The notes below the pieces were generated by a model. That model was not told the DNA's origin, made no database searches, and saw only the letters and a list, made by a program, of their open reading frames with translations. Below are positions 1 through 6,994 of a stretch of DNA of 14,060 bases, piece after piece. A program made the translations under genes and the position numbers. Source of the DNA: JBBDSH01 sp040905045. GTDB lineage: Bacteria; Pseudomonadota; Gammaproteobacteria; Eutrophobiales; Eutrophobiaceae. Position 1 is the stretch's first letter. Each line of letters opens with the position of its first letter. The DNA lies in assembly GCA_040905045.1 (NCBI GenBank), contig JBBDSH010000001.1, positions 1 to 14,060 of the forward strand. The letters run 5' to 3'.

Positions 1-1
1 C

Positions 2-109
2 GATGTCAGGAAAGCGGTGGAGAAACATCTTGTTCTTGAAGTGGAAGACGCGGATCTGACCGATGAACAGTTCAGTCAATTGTTTGAAAATTATCTGCCA
101 AACTCCTGA
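2..109 (+). CDS. C-terminal fragment of an unidentified protein, cut by window edge
   Basis: An open frame enters from the left edge and ends at TGA 107-109, giving 35 residues that end in ENYLPNS. The segment is acidic and looks helical (VEDADLTDEQFSQLFENYL), as a C-terminal tail would be. I do not recognise the family. It runs towards the minus-strand HTH gene at 455-1837, so the two are convergent, and it probably belongs to the same accessory segment that interrupts radC. The reading frame is open across the whole visible stretch, but with only 35 codons a chance ORF cannot be excluded. Confidence 0.5.
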   Translation, partial: DVRKAVEKHLVLEVEDADLTDEQFSQLFENYLPNS

Positions 110-290
110 GGACAGGCGAAATTCTCTGCTTCTTTGGTTTCGAATAGCGCTATCTGACTGCCTGGTTGATCGTTGCCCGAATTTCCGCTCCATTCACTGT
201 AATCTGTGAAATACAGACTCCCGTCCCGTTTTTTTCCGGGATTCCATTAGCAACATGGAAAAGGTTAATCACCTGATTGATATATGGCCA
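110..290. other. Intergenic stretch with no recognisable gene
   Basis: Between the partial CDS and the MITE-like element I see no convincing gene. The only structure is a weak dyad, TCCCG at 224-228 and CGGGA at 237-241 around a T-rich loop, with no following T run, so I do not call it a terminator. An ATG at 255 opens a 91-codon frame, but that frame runs through the MITE-like element and into the 3' end of the opposing gene and shows no coding character. Confidence 0.5.
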
Positions 291-420
291 CTTCTAAAAA
301 TAGTCTTTTTCCGCGATAGCGGCGTCAGCTCCGTGTTCGAATCCTCATTTACTGCGTGTAAACTGCGGTTCTCCGCGCGGTGCTTCCTTGCTCTCACGGA
401 AAAAAACTTATTTTTAGAAG
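291..420. mobile_element. MITE-like element, 130 bp, with terminal inverted repeats
   Basis: The ends are a perfect 12-bp inverted repeat: CTTCTAAAAATA at 291-302 and its reverse complement at 409-420. Similarity continues inward with small gaps for about 30 bp per arm: both arms, read inward, run on through a T tract, then CCG, then a GC-rich GATAGC/GAGAGC-like stretch (291-320 and 390-420). The interior has a small hairpin, TTTAC 348-352 and GTAAA 358-362 with loop TGCGT, and no coding capacity. No clear target-site duplication flanks it. It sits 34 bp beyond the stop codon of the HTH gene. The structure fits a non-autonomous transposon remnant or dispersed extragenic repeat. The transposase family is not identified. 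Confidence 0.55.
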
Positions 421-454
421 CGCCCTTAAGCATTCTTCCCGGTGGCATTATAGT

Positions 455-1837
455 TCATGTGCTGCTTTTCCATGGAACCCTGAAAGCAATGGTATCTTCT
501 CGTTTTCCAGGTAACCCATCCTTTCTATAACGACTTCCATGCAAGAGAAACAGAACCTCTTTATCTTCCTCATCAGTAATCATATTAGCCCCATCAACCC
601 GTATCCGAGTATTTCTGTTATCTTCGGCCAACGTTACACTGTCTCCGAGACGTATCCCCATGATTTCCAGGCATAAGGATTCGGTTTCACGTTCAATAGC
701 GTCATACCATGTCTCCATTCGCGATGTTATATCATTCAGCCCATTTTGAATTTTCTTCAGAGCGTTGAGCTCCTCTTCTGACCACCATAAGGATAGCAGT
801 CGGGTAAGGATATCCTGATCGAGTGCCATGTCGCCGTCCAGAGATGCCCGCTCGGCAATGTCGTAGGCCTGCTGTGCCTTCAGGAGCTCTTGCAGGCGTG
901 AGGCGTAACGTTGTTGGTGGGTACTTGCCCGCACGGAGGTTGGCTGGACTTCTGTTTTCCCCAAAAGCTCGACCGGCGACATCTTTTCCAGAGGCATCGA
1001 CTCGGTTTCAAGAATTTCTTTTTCGTCGAACAAAAAGTCCTTACCTTCATACCGAATCCAGGTGTGTGTTCTGGATATGCATAAACAGGTTTTACCCAGT
1101 ACAGGGTGATCCGGATCGTGCGCCCAGCGCACACGCCAGAATTGATGATCTGTCCCCAACCCGAATGCGACAAAATCAAGGCCTTGATCCCGGGCCATAT
1201 TCGCCAGATTGGCAACAGTGCGGACCAGTTCCGGGGTAAAGCGCACCACGGCATGATTACCTGTCCCTCTAAAGCGTATATTGGCATATCGCTCCTCCGG
1301 GGGAGGGAAGATAACAACCCGGTCACGAGCCAAGGGGAGAAGATCGTCGACTAATCGCTGTGCGACCCCTTGAAGGCCTTGTACAGCCCGCATTCCACCC
1401 CCATCAGGCAAGCCCCACTTTAGGTAATTCTGACCAATGGCGATGAGCATGGCAGCTGCGAAATCGGGGTCGATCCAAGTCAGATGCTCGTCGGATATTG
1501 TGTAGTCATTGTCGGTCGGTCCATCTCTAAGGAGATTCCGCACAGCGTGGTTAAATAGCTCTCGCCTTCGAGGCGACAATCTCGGCCCTTTGGGTCGAGC
1601 CCGTCCCCTACCCTTCCAGGCTTGCCGCTCGCTTTCCTCGATAAATGCAGGAAGTGGGGGTTGGCGCACACGTTTCCCGGCACGTTTTCGGGCCCAGTAG
1701 CCGCGAGGAGGTTTCGGGACCTGCAGTCGGCGGCAGAGTTTCCCGAGCGCCACATCGGATATGCCAAGAGATTGAGCGAGGGTGGATGCTGGCTCGTTCC
1801 AGATACGTTCAAAGAGTTCTTCGCGTGTTATTTCCAT
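455..1837 (-). CDS. Hypothetical 460-residue protein with N-terminal helix-turn-helix
   Basis: I cannot assign a function. The N-terminus (residues about 1-55) opens with REELFERIWNEPASTLAQSL and continues GISDVALGKLCRRLQVPKPP then RGYWARKRAGK. It resembles a recurrent N-terminal HTH found in uncharacterised proteins of accessory regions (R-E-E-L-Y-x-x-V-W ... G-I-S-D-V-A-L ... P-x-P-P-R-G-Y-W), which suggests DNA binding. The next 30 residues are basic (KGRGRARPKGPRL). The middle has an FRGTGNHAVVRF segment and a Trp-rich stretch; residues about 305-395 look helical; the C-terminus looks beta-rich. There is no signal peptide and no membrane span. The ATG at 1835-1837 has no strong ribosome-binding site. 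The gene lies in the DNA that interrupts radC, on the same strand, 132 bp beyond the end of the radC frame. Coding is well supported by length and composition; role unknown. Confidence 0.8.
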   Translation of the reverse strand: MEITREELFERIWNEPASTLAQSLGISDVALGKLCRRLQVPKPPRGYWARKRAGKRVRQPPLPAFIEESERQAWKGRGRARPKGPRLSPRRRELFNHAVRNLLRDGPTDNDYTISDEHLTWIDPDFAAAMLIAIGQNYLKWGLPDGGGMRAVQGLQGVAQRLVDDLLPLARDRVVIFPPPEERYANIRFRGTGNHAVVRFTPELVRTVANLANMARDQGLDFVAFGLGTDHQFWRVRWAHDPDHPVLGKTCLCISRTHTWIRYEGKDFLFDEKEILETESMPLEKMSPVELLGKTEVQPTSVRASTHQQRYASRLQELLKAQQAYDIAERASLDGDMALDQDILTRLLSLWWSEEELNALKKIQNGLNDITSRMETWYDAIERETESLCLEIMGIRLGDSVTLAEDNRNTRIRVDGANMITDEEDKEVLFLLHGSRYRKDGLPGKREDTIAFRVPWKSST

Positions 1838-2098
1838 AATTATTTTACGAAGTGCAGAATTGTTGGTGCGATAGAAAATAACAGTAGGTGGGCAAAATCA
1901 GAAAGATCCTTATGAGAGTTCTCTAATATTGCGGTTCATTGGCTAAGTTGGAATTTATAATCATGAGTTTTAAACACGTATTTTCTTAGTAACTTCTTCA
2001 CCGCCTACCATTATTATTTGTGGGTATTTTTGCGGGTACATCAAACGTTGACCCTTCATATTAAACAATAATATCAGGTAGTTATCTCGTGAACGGTA
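1838..2098. mobile_element. Terminal part of the DNA inserted into radC (junction region)
   Basis: This AT-rich stretch lies between the HTH gene and the point where radC similarity stops (about 2098). It encodes the foreign tail of the radC frame but no gene of its own. It contains two direct repeats, TTTGTGGGTA 2017-2026 and TTTGCGGGTA 2029-2038, spaced 12 bp apart (about one helical turn), and a perfect 6-bp hairpin, ATATTA 2058-2063 and TAATAT 2069-2074. These could be end sequences recognised by the recombinase that inserted the element, but that is inference. No recombinase gene is visible in the window. The outer end of the element must lie left of the window. Confidence 0.5.
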
Positions 2099-2620
2099 AT
2101 TATGAGCGAAGATGGTCGCCGCGGCGTTGTGATAGAGGGCGCGTTTGACCACCTCGCGGGCATGGACGCTGGCACCGTCGATGGTGCCGGAGAACAGTTC
2201 CTCGTATTCAATGACCTGGTGGCGGTTGTCCAGGAACAGGCAGGCGAACACCTCGTGGGGATAGGCGCGCAGGCGGGCCGTCAGGTAGTCGCGGGTGGCG
2301 GCGGGGCTGGTCAGGGTGGCGCCGCGTTTCAGCGTGGCTTCCAGATAACGCCGGCCCAGTTCCAGGGCCGCCTTGAGCTGCACCACCTTGGCAGCACCCA
2401 GACCAAGGTGTTGTTGCAGGGTGCGGTGATCGCTGTCCAGTAGTCCACGCAGGCCGTCGTGTTCGGTGAGTAATTCCCGCGCCAGGTCGACAGCGGTGCG
2501 GCCTTTTATTCCGGTGCGCAGGAATATCGCCAGCAGTTCCGCGTCGGAGAGACTGGCGGCGCCCCGATGGAGCAGCTTCTCGCGGGGTTTTTCTTCTTCA
2601 GGCCATTGGCTGATGGGCAT
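1970..2620 (-). pseudogene. radC: radC, JAB/MPN-domain protein, 3' end replaced by inserted DNA
   Basis: Residues 1-174 (from the ATG at 2618-2620) match RadC closely: the opening MPISQWPEEEKPREKLL, then LSDAELLAIFLRTGIKGRTA, a helix-hairpin-helix-like LGLGAAKVVQLKAALELGRR, and the start of the JAB domain (FLDNRHQVIEYEELFSGTID, then VKRALYHNAA and FAHN). Intact RadC continues as HNHPSG...PSxxD, carrying the metal ligands. Here the sequence turns after HN into YRSRDNYL and 42 unrelated residues, so the second His, the Ser and the Asp of the JAMM motif are gone, with about 45 native residues lost. An upstream ATG at 2636-2638 is possible, but AGGGAGG at 2626-2632 sits ideally before the ATG at 2620. 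Loss of function is expected. RadC's cellular role is itself unclear. Confidence 0.85.
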
Positions 2621-2723
2621 GTGAACCTCCCTGTTCATCGTTTAGTCGGGTGATATTTATACTATAGAACCGGCGTCGCTGGATAGAAGTGCCGGGCCGG
2701 AAATTCATGTAAACTGGGCGGTT
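2621..2723. promoter_or_regulatory. Divergent radC / coaBC promoter region
   Basis: This 103-bp gap separates the two divergent starts. It holds an AT-rich core at 2652-2666 with a plausible rightward -10, TATACT 2658-2663, for coaBC. On the other strand TATAGT, overlapping it, could serve radC. No good -35 is visible for either, so the assignment is weak. Confidence 0.3.
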
Positions 2724-3938
2724 ATGACCACACTTGCCGACAAACGCATTCTGCTGGGCATCACCGGCGGCATCGCCGCTTACAAAAGCGCCGATCTGGT
2801 CAGGCGTTTGCGCGAGCGCGGCGCCGAGGTCCGTGTTGTTATGACCCGGGCGGCTTGCGAATTCATCACGCCACTGACCTTCCAGGCCCTGTCCGGGCGG
2901 CCGGTGCATACGGATCTGCTGGATCATGACGCGGAAGCGGGCATGGGCCATATTTCCCTGGCCCGCTGGGCCGATGTCATTCTCATTGCCCCGGCCAGTG
3001 CCGATTTCATGGCGAAACTGTCCCACGGCCTGGCGGATGATCTGCTCAGTACATTGTGCCTGGCCGCGGATGTGCCGTTGCTGGCGGCGCCGGCCATGAA
3101 CCAGGGCATGTGGGCCGCGCCGGCCACGCAGGCCAATGCCCGGACACTGTCCGAGCGCGGTGTCGTGCTGCTGGGTCCGGCCGAGGGCGATCAGGCCTGT
3201 GGCGAGACCGGGCCGGGCCGTATGCTGGAAGTGGTGGACTTGCTTACCGCCCTGGAGGGGCATTTCCACTCCGATCTGCTTGCCGGCCGCCGAATCATGG
3301 TCACGGCGGGACCGACCCGCGAGGCCATCGATCCGGTGCGCTATATCAGCAACCGCAGTTCCGGGCGCATGGGCTACGCCATTGCCCGGGCGGCGCAGGA
3401 AGCCGGCGCCAGCGTGACCCTGGTTTCCGGCCCCGTGGCACTGACCGTACCCGACCGGGTGCATTGTCTGTTGGTGGAGTCCGCCGAACAGATGCGCAAC
3501 CGGGTGATGGATGCGATGAACGGCATCGATATTTTCATCGCCGCCGCCGCCGTTGCCGATTACCACAGCGGGCGCATCATGGATCAAAAAATCAAGAAGA
3601 AGGACAGGACGATAACACTGACACTGGAAAAGAACCCGGATATCCTCGCCGAAGTGGCCGCATTGCAAAAGGCGCCGTTTACGGTGGGCTTCGCCGCCGA
3701 GACCGAGGATGTGGAGAGCAATGCGCGCGGCAAACTGACTGATAAAAAACTGGACATGATCGCCGCCAATCAGGTCGGGCCCGATCTGGGTTTCGACAGT
3801 GACGAAAACGCCCTGCAAGTCTACTGGCGGGGCGGCGGGGTATCGCTGGAAAAAAGCAGCAAGGATAAACTGGCCCGCCGCCTGGTCCGTGTTATCGCCG
3901 AACAGTATTATGCAAGACATTCAGATCAAGCTCATTGA
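2724..3938 (+). CDS. coaBC: Bifunctional phosphopantothenoylcysteine synthetase/decarboxylase
   Basis: This cytosolic flavoenzyme makes 4'-phosphopantetheine for coenzyme A: CoaB joins 4'-phosphopantothenate to cysteine using CTP, and CoaC decarboxylates the product. The CoaC domain (about 1-185) has the flavin loop GITGGIAAYKSADLVRRLRE, catalytic His76 in GMGH, PAMN with Asn126, and the substrate-clamp Cys159 in QACGETGPGRM. The CoaB domain (about 188-404) has MVTAGPTREAIDPVRYISNR with Asn210, AAVADY, and Lys289 in the KIKKKD stretch. All key residues match the E. coli enzyme at nearly the same numbers, and the 404-residue length is usual. The ATG at 2724 fits the family start. It is the first gene of a rightward run and overlaps dut by 29 bp, so the two are probably translationally coupled. 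Confidence 0.97.
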   Translation: MTTLADKRILLGITGGIAAYKSADLVRRLRERGAEVRVVMTRAACEFITPLTFQALSGRPVHTDLLDHDAEAGMGHISLARWADVILIAPASADFMAKLSHGLADDLLSTLCLAADVPLLAAPAMNQGMWAAPATQANARTLSERGVVLLGPAEGDQACGETGPGRMLEVVDLLTALEGHFHSDLLAGRRIMVTAGPTREAIDPVRYISNRSSGRMGYAIARAAQEAGASVTLVSGPVALTVPDRVHCLLVESAEQMRNRVMDAMNGIDIFIAAAAVADYHSGRIMDQKIKKKDRTITLTLEKNPDILAEVAALQKAPFTVGFAAETEDVESNARGKLTDKKLDMIAANQVGPDLGFDSDENALQVYWRGGGVSLEKSSKDKLARRLVRVIAEQYYARHSDQAH

Positions 3939-4362
3939 CCCGCGCCTGGGCAATGAATTTCCTCTGCCGGAATATGCCACCGACGGTTCCGCCGGCCTGG
4001 ATCTGCGTGCCTGCCTGGACGAGGTTCTGACCCTGGAGCCGGGTGACGCCACTCTGATTCCAACCGGTTTCGCTATGCATATTGCCGATCCCGGTCTGGC
4101 GGCGATGCTGTTGCCGCGCTCGGGGCTGGGTCACAAACAGGGGCTGGTGCTCGGCAATCTGGTCGGGCTTATTGATTCCGATTATCAGGGCCAGGTGATG
4201 GTCTCCTGCTGGAATCGCGGCCGTCAGGCCGTTACCGTCAGCCCCGGCGATCGCATTGCGCAAATGGTGATCGTGCCGGTGGTGCAGGCGGACTTCGAGG
4301 TGGTCGAGGAGTTTGATGCCAGCGTACGGGGTGCCGGCGGTTTCGGGCACACCGGGGTATAA
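3910..4362 (+). CDS. dut: Deoxyuridine 5'-triphosphate nucleotidohydrolase (dUTPase)
   Basis: It hydrolyses dUTP to dUMP and pyrophosphate, keeping uracil out of DNA and feeding dTMP synthesis. All five motifs of the trimeric dUTPase fold are present: YATDGSAGLDLRA (22-34), PRSGLGHKQG (69-78), GNLVGLIDSDYQG (82-94, catalytic Asp89 in LIDSD), GDRIAQMVIVPV (113-124), and the C-terminal lid RGAGGFGHTG (140-149). The 150-residue length is normal. The frame is open upstream to an ATG at 3799, but the family start is MQDIQIKLIDPR, so the ATG at 3910 is chosen; it lies inside the coaBC end with no clear ribosome-binding site, which suggests coupling. The coaBC-dut pairing is common in gammaproteobacteria. 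Confidence 0.97.
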   Translation: MQDIQIKLIDPRLGNEFPLPEYATDGSAGLDLRACLDEVLTLEPGDATLIPTGFAMHIADPGLAAMLLPRSGLGHKQGLVLGNLVGLIDSDYQGQVMVSCWNRGRQAVTVSPGDRIAQMVIVPVVQADFEVVEEFDASVRGAGGFGHTGV

Positions 4363-4387
4363 CACACAAGTTCAGGATTGAAAGATT

Positions 4388-6940
4388 ATGGTTGAAGGTC
4401 CGGTTTCAAAGCGAAGATTCAGCCGGCGTGCCGTACGCCAGGCCCTGTTGATCGGGGCGGGCGTGGTGATTGGCCTGTTAATACTGGCCGGCGTCTGGAT
4501 GCTTCTGCAAGGCAGCCAGGAATCGAAACAGCAGGCCGAAGAGCAGGGGCTGCAGACACGCGCGAATGAACTGGCGGGCAGTGTTAGCGGGACCTTCAGT
4601 GGTATCCGCAAGGAACTGTCCGGGCTGGCGGCGGAGCCCGATGTTGTGGAGTTGTTCGAGCAGGGGGACGCCGTTGAACTGGCCGGCAGGGCGCATGACT
4701 TCAGGGACCGGTTTCCCGCCGCGCTGAACCTGCGTTTTCTGCTGCCGGGCACGTACACGCTGGATAACAGCAGCGAACCGCCCGTGAGTTACGCCTGCCT
4801 CGATATGCTCAAGAAGGCGGAGAACAGCAGCGGGACCATAGGCGCGGAAGTCCACCTGTTCGGTGGTCCGAAGCAGCATATCGTCCTGGTGGAACGTGTC
4901 CGGAATCAGGCCAATGAACTGCTCGGGCTTGTGCATCTGAGCCTGGACGCCGCGCTGTTCGATCAGGCGGTCGGCGGCCTGGGATTGACACAGGACTACG
5001 TGGAACTGCGCCAGTCCTCGAGCGGACGGAACCTGGTGCTGGCCGAACACGGCAACAAACCCCGCAAGGACAACAATCCCGTCATCGCTTCCATACCCGA
5101 TTCACGCTGGAACCTGGCGTACTGGAGCGGCAGTGGGCCGGCTCCGGAAAGCTCGGATACCGGGGCAGGATCCGGCTTGTTGTTGCCCGGCGCGGTTGTT
5201 TTGCTCCTGTTGCTGGCGGCAGGCGCGGTCCTGTACCGGCGCTACAAACCGGGGGGGCACACGGACGAGGCCGCAGAAGGGAGTGAATCGGTGGTTTACG
5301 CCGGCGCGGTGAAGAACATCATGGACGGCGCCCATCCGGGCATGGAAAGCCTGGTGCCTGATCTGCCCGGTGGCGGCAAATCGGGGAATGCGCAGGCCCG
5401 GCCCTCCGAGGCCTTGTCCGGTTCCGACGATATCACCATGATCATGGACAAGGAGGAACTGGAGAAACAACAGGAAAACACCGGCGAAACACCGCAGAAA
5501 CCCGAACAACCGACCGACGAAGCGCCCGCGAGCAAAGAGGCGGTGCCGGAAGAAGACACCGTCGAAATCGATGCGGGCATTTTTCGTGCCTATGATATTC
5601 GTGGCATTGTCGGCAAGAACCTGACACCGGAAGTGGTCACACTGATCGGCCGGGCCGTCGCCAGTGACGCACAGGCCCTGGGCGAACAGACCATCGTCGT
5701 CGGACGGGACGGGCGAAAATCCGGGCCGGAACTGATGGAGGCCCTGATCAAGGGACTGAGAGGCGCCGGTTGCAATGTTATCGATATCGGCGAAGTACCC
5801 ACCCCGGTTTTGTACTACGCCACCCATACACTGGATGCCAAAAGCGGGATCATGCTGACCGGCAGTCATAACGGACCGGAGTACAACGGTCTGAAAATCG
5901 TTATCGGCGGCGAGACCCTTTCGGAAGACGCCCTCCGCAGGATCTACCAGAGAATCATCGACCGGGATCTGGCCGAAGGCAGCGGCAGTCTGGATACGGC
6001 CGAGGTGACGGCGGATTACATCCGGCGTATATCCGAGGATATTCCGGTGGCATTGGGCAGTTCCTACAAACTGGTGGTGGACTGCGGCAACGGCGTGGCC
6101 GGTGCCGTGGCGCCGCAGTTGTACCGCGCCCTGGGTCATGATGTCATCGAACTGTATTGCGAAGTGGACGGATCGTTCCCCAATCACCATCCCGACCCCA
6201 GTCAGCCGGAGAACCTGCAGGCGCTTGTCGACAAGGTCAGGGAGGAAGGCGCCGACCTGGGCTTCGCTTTCGATGGTGACGGTGATCGCCTGGGCGTGGT
6301 CGACGGCGGCGGCAATATTATCTGGCCCGATCGCCAGTTAATGGCCCTGGCGGGGGATGTCCTGGGCCGCAATGCCGGCGCGTCGATCATATTCGATGTC
6401 AAATGCAGCCGTCACCTGAAGGACGCCATCGAGGCCGCCGGCGGCAAGCCGCTGATGTGGAAGACGGGTCATTCCCTGATCAAGGCCAAGATGAAGGAAA
6501 TCGATGCGCCGCTGGCGGGCGAGATGAGCGGCCATATCTTTTTCAAGGAGCGCTGGTACGGATTTGACGATGCCCTGTATACCGGTGCACGGCTGCTTGA
6601 GGTGCTTGTCAATAACAAGGCCGACCCGACTGAATTTTTTGCCGGCATACCGGAGGGGATTTCGACTCCGGAATTGCGTATCGAGCTTGCCGAGGATCGG
6701 CACCGGGAATTCATGCAGGCACTGGAAGAAAAGATGGACTTCGGGGATGCCGAGGTTATAAAAGTGGACGGCCTGCGTGTGGAGTTTCAGGACGGCTGGG
6801 GCTTGATCCGGCCGTCCAACACATCGCCTTACCTGGTATTGCGTTTCGAGGCCGATGATGAACAGGCCCTGGAACGGATCAAGGGCGCATTTCGTGACCA
6901 GATCCGGTCGATCGACCCGGATTTGACTACGCCTTTCTGA
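4388..6940 (+). CDS. algC: Phosphomannomutase/phosphoglucomutase with N-terminal membrane-anchored domain
   Basis: An alpha-D-phosphohexomutase that interconverts the 1- and 6-phosphates of mannose and glucose, supplying precursors for LPS, exopolysaccharide and glycogen. The catalytic half (about 398-850) has FRAYDIRGIVG, the phosphoserine loop TGSHNGPEYNG (Ser493), the metal loop DGDGDR (629-634), the sugar-binding GEMSGHIFFKE (711-721) and the phosphate-binding RPSNTSP (808-814). The N-terminal 290 residues hold a membrane segment (about 18-40), a roughly 220-residue extracytoplasmic domain and a second segment (about 262-284, LLLPGAVVLLLLLAAGAVLY), followed by a Pro/Glu-rich cytoplasmic linker. 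Long AlgC annotations in Pseudomonas have the same build, so this is not a local fusion. It follows dut by 25 bp. The Pro normally after SHN is Gly here. Specificity between mannose and glucose cannot be read from sequence. Confidence 0.93.
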   Translation: MVEGPVSKRRFSRRAVRQALLIGAGVVIGLLILAGVWMLLQGSQESKQQAEEQGLQTRANELAGSVSGTFSGIRKELSGLAAEPDVVELFEQGDAVELAGRAHDFRDRFPAALNLRFLLPGTYTLDNSSEPPVSYACLDMLKKAENSSGTIGAEVHLFGGPKQHIVLVERVRNQANELLGLVHLSLDAALFDQAVGGLGLTQDYVELRQSSSGRNLVLAEHGNKPRKDNNPVIASIPDSRWNLAYWSGSGPAPESSDTGAGSGLLLPGAVVLLLLLAAGAVLYRRYKPGGHTDEAAEGSESVVYAGAVKNIMDGAHPGMESLVPDLPGGGKSGNAQARPSEALSGSDDITMIMDKEELEKQQENTGETPQKPEQPTDEAPASKEAVPEEDTVEIDAGIFRAYDIRGIVGKNLTPEVVTLIGRAVASDAQALGEQTIVVGRDGRKSGPELMEALIKGLRGAGCNVIDIGEVPTPVLYYATHTLDAKSGIMLTGSHNGPEYNGLKIVIGGETLSEDALRRIYQRIIDRDLAEGSGSLDTAEVTADYIRRISEDIPVALGSSYKLVVDCGNGVAGAVAPQLYRALGHDVIELYCEVDGSFPNHHPDPSQPENLQALVDKVREEGADLGFAFDGDGDRLGVVDGGGNIIWPDRQLMALAGDVLGRNAGASIIFDVKCSRHLKDAIEAAGGKPLMWKTGHSLIKAKMKEIDAPLAGEMSGHIFFKERWYGFDDALYTGARLLEVLVNNKADPTEFFAGIPEGISTPELRIELAEDRHREFMQALEEKMDFGDAEVIKVDGLRVEFQDGWGLIRPSNTSPYLVLRFEADDEQALERIKGAFRDQIRSIDPDLTTPF

Positions 6941-6994
6941 TAATCTGACGGTTTTATATTTAATTAAAAAAAGCAAAGCAACAGTATCAACCTC

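Noticed and set aside
255..530. Rightward 91-codon open frame
   Set aside because: It crosses the MITE-like element and then the 3' end of the opposing HTH gene, and shows no family resemblance or ribosome-binding site.
2037..2042. GATGTA on the minus strand, which I recall as the Tn554 core sequence
   Set aside because: It lies about 57 bp inside the foreign DNA rather than at the breakpoint, and a 6-bp match is expected by chance, so it does not identify the element.
3799..3909. Longer dut start at the ATG at 3799
   Set aside because: The extra 37 residues overlap coaBC coding sequence and are foreign to dUTPases; the family start is the ATG at 3910.
2598..3920. Leftward 440-codon open frame over coaBC
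   Set aside because: It lies antisense to a perfectly conserved coaBC, is rich in His/Gln/Gly as expected of a shadow frame, and has no recognisable domain.
5102..6190. Leftward 362-codon open frame over algC
   Set aside because: Antisense to conserved mutase motifs, with composition typical of a high-GC shadow frame.
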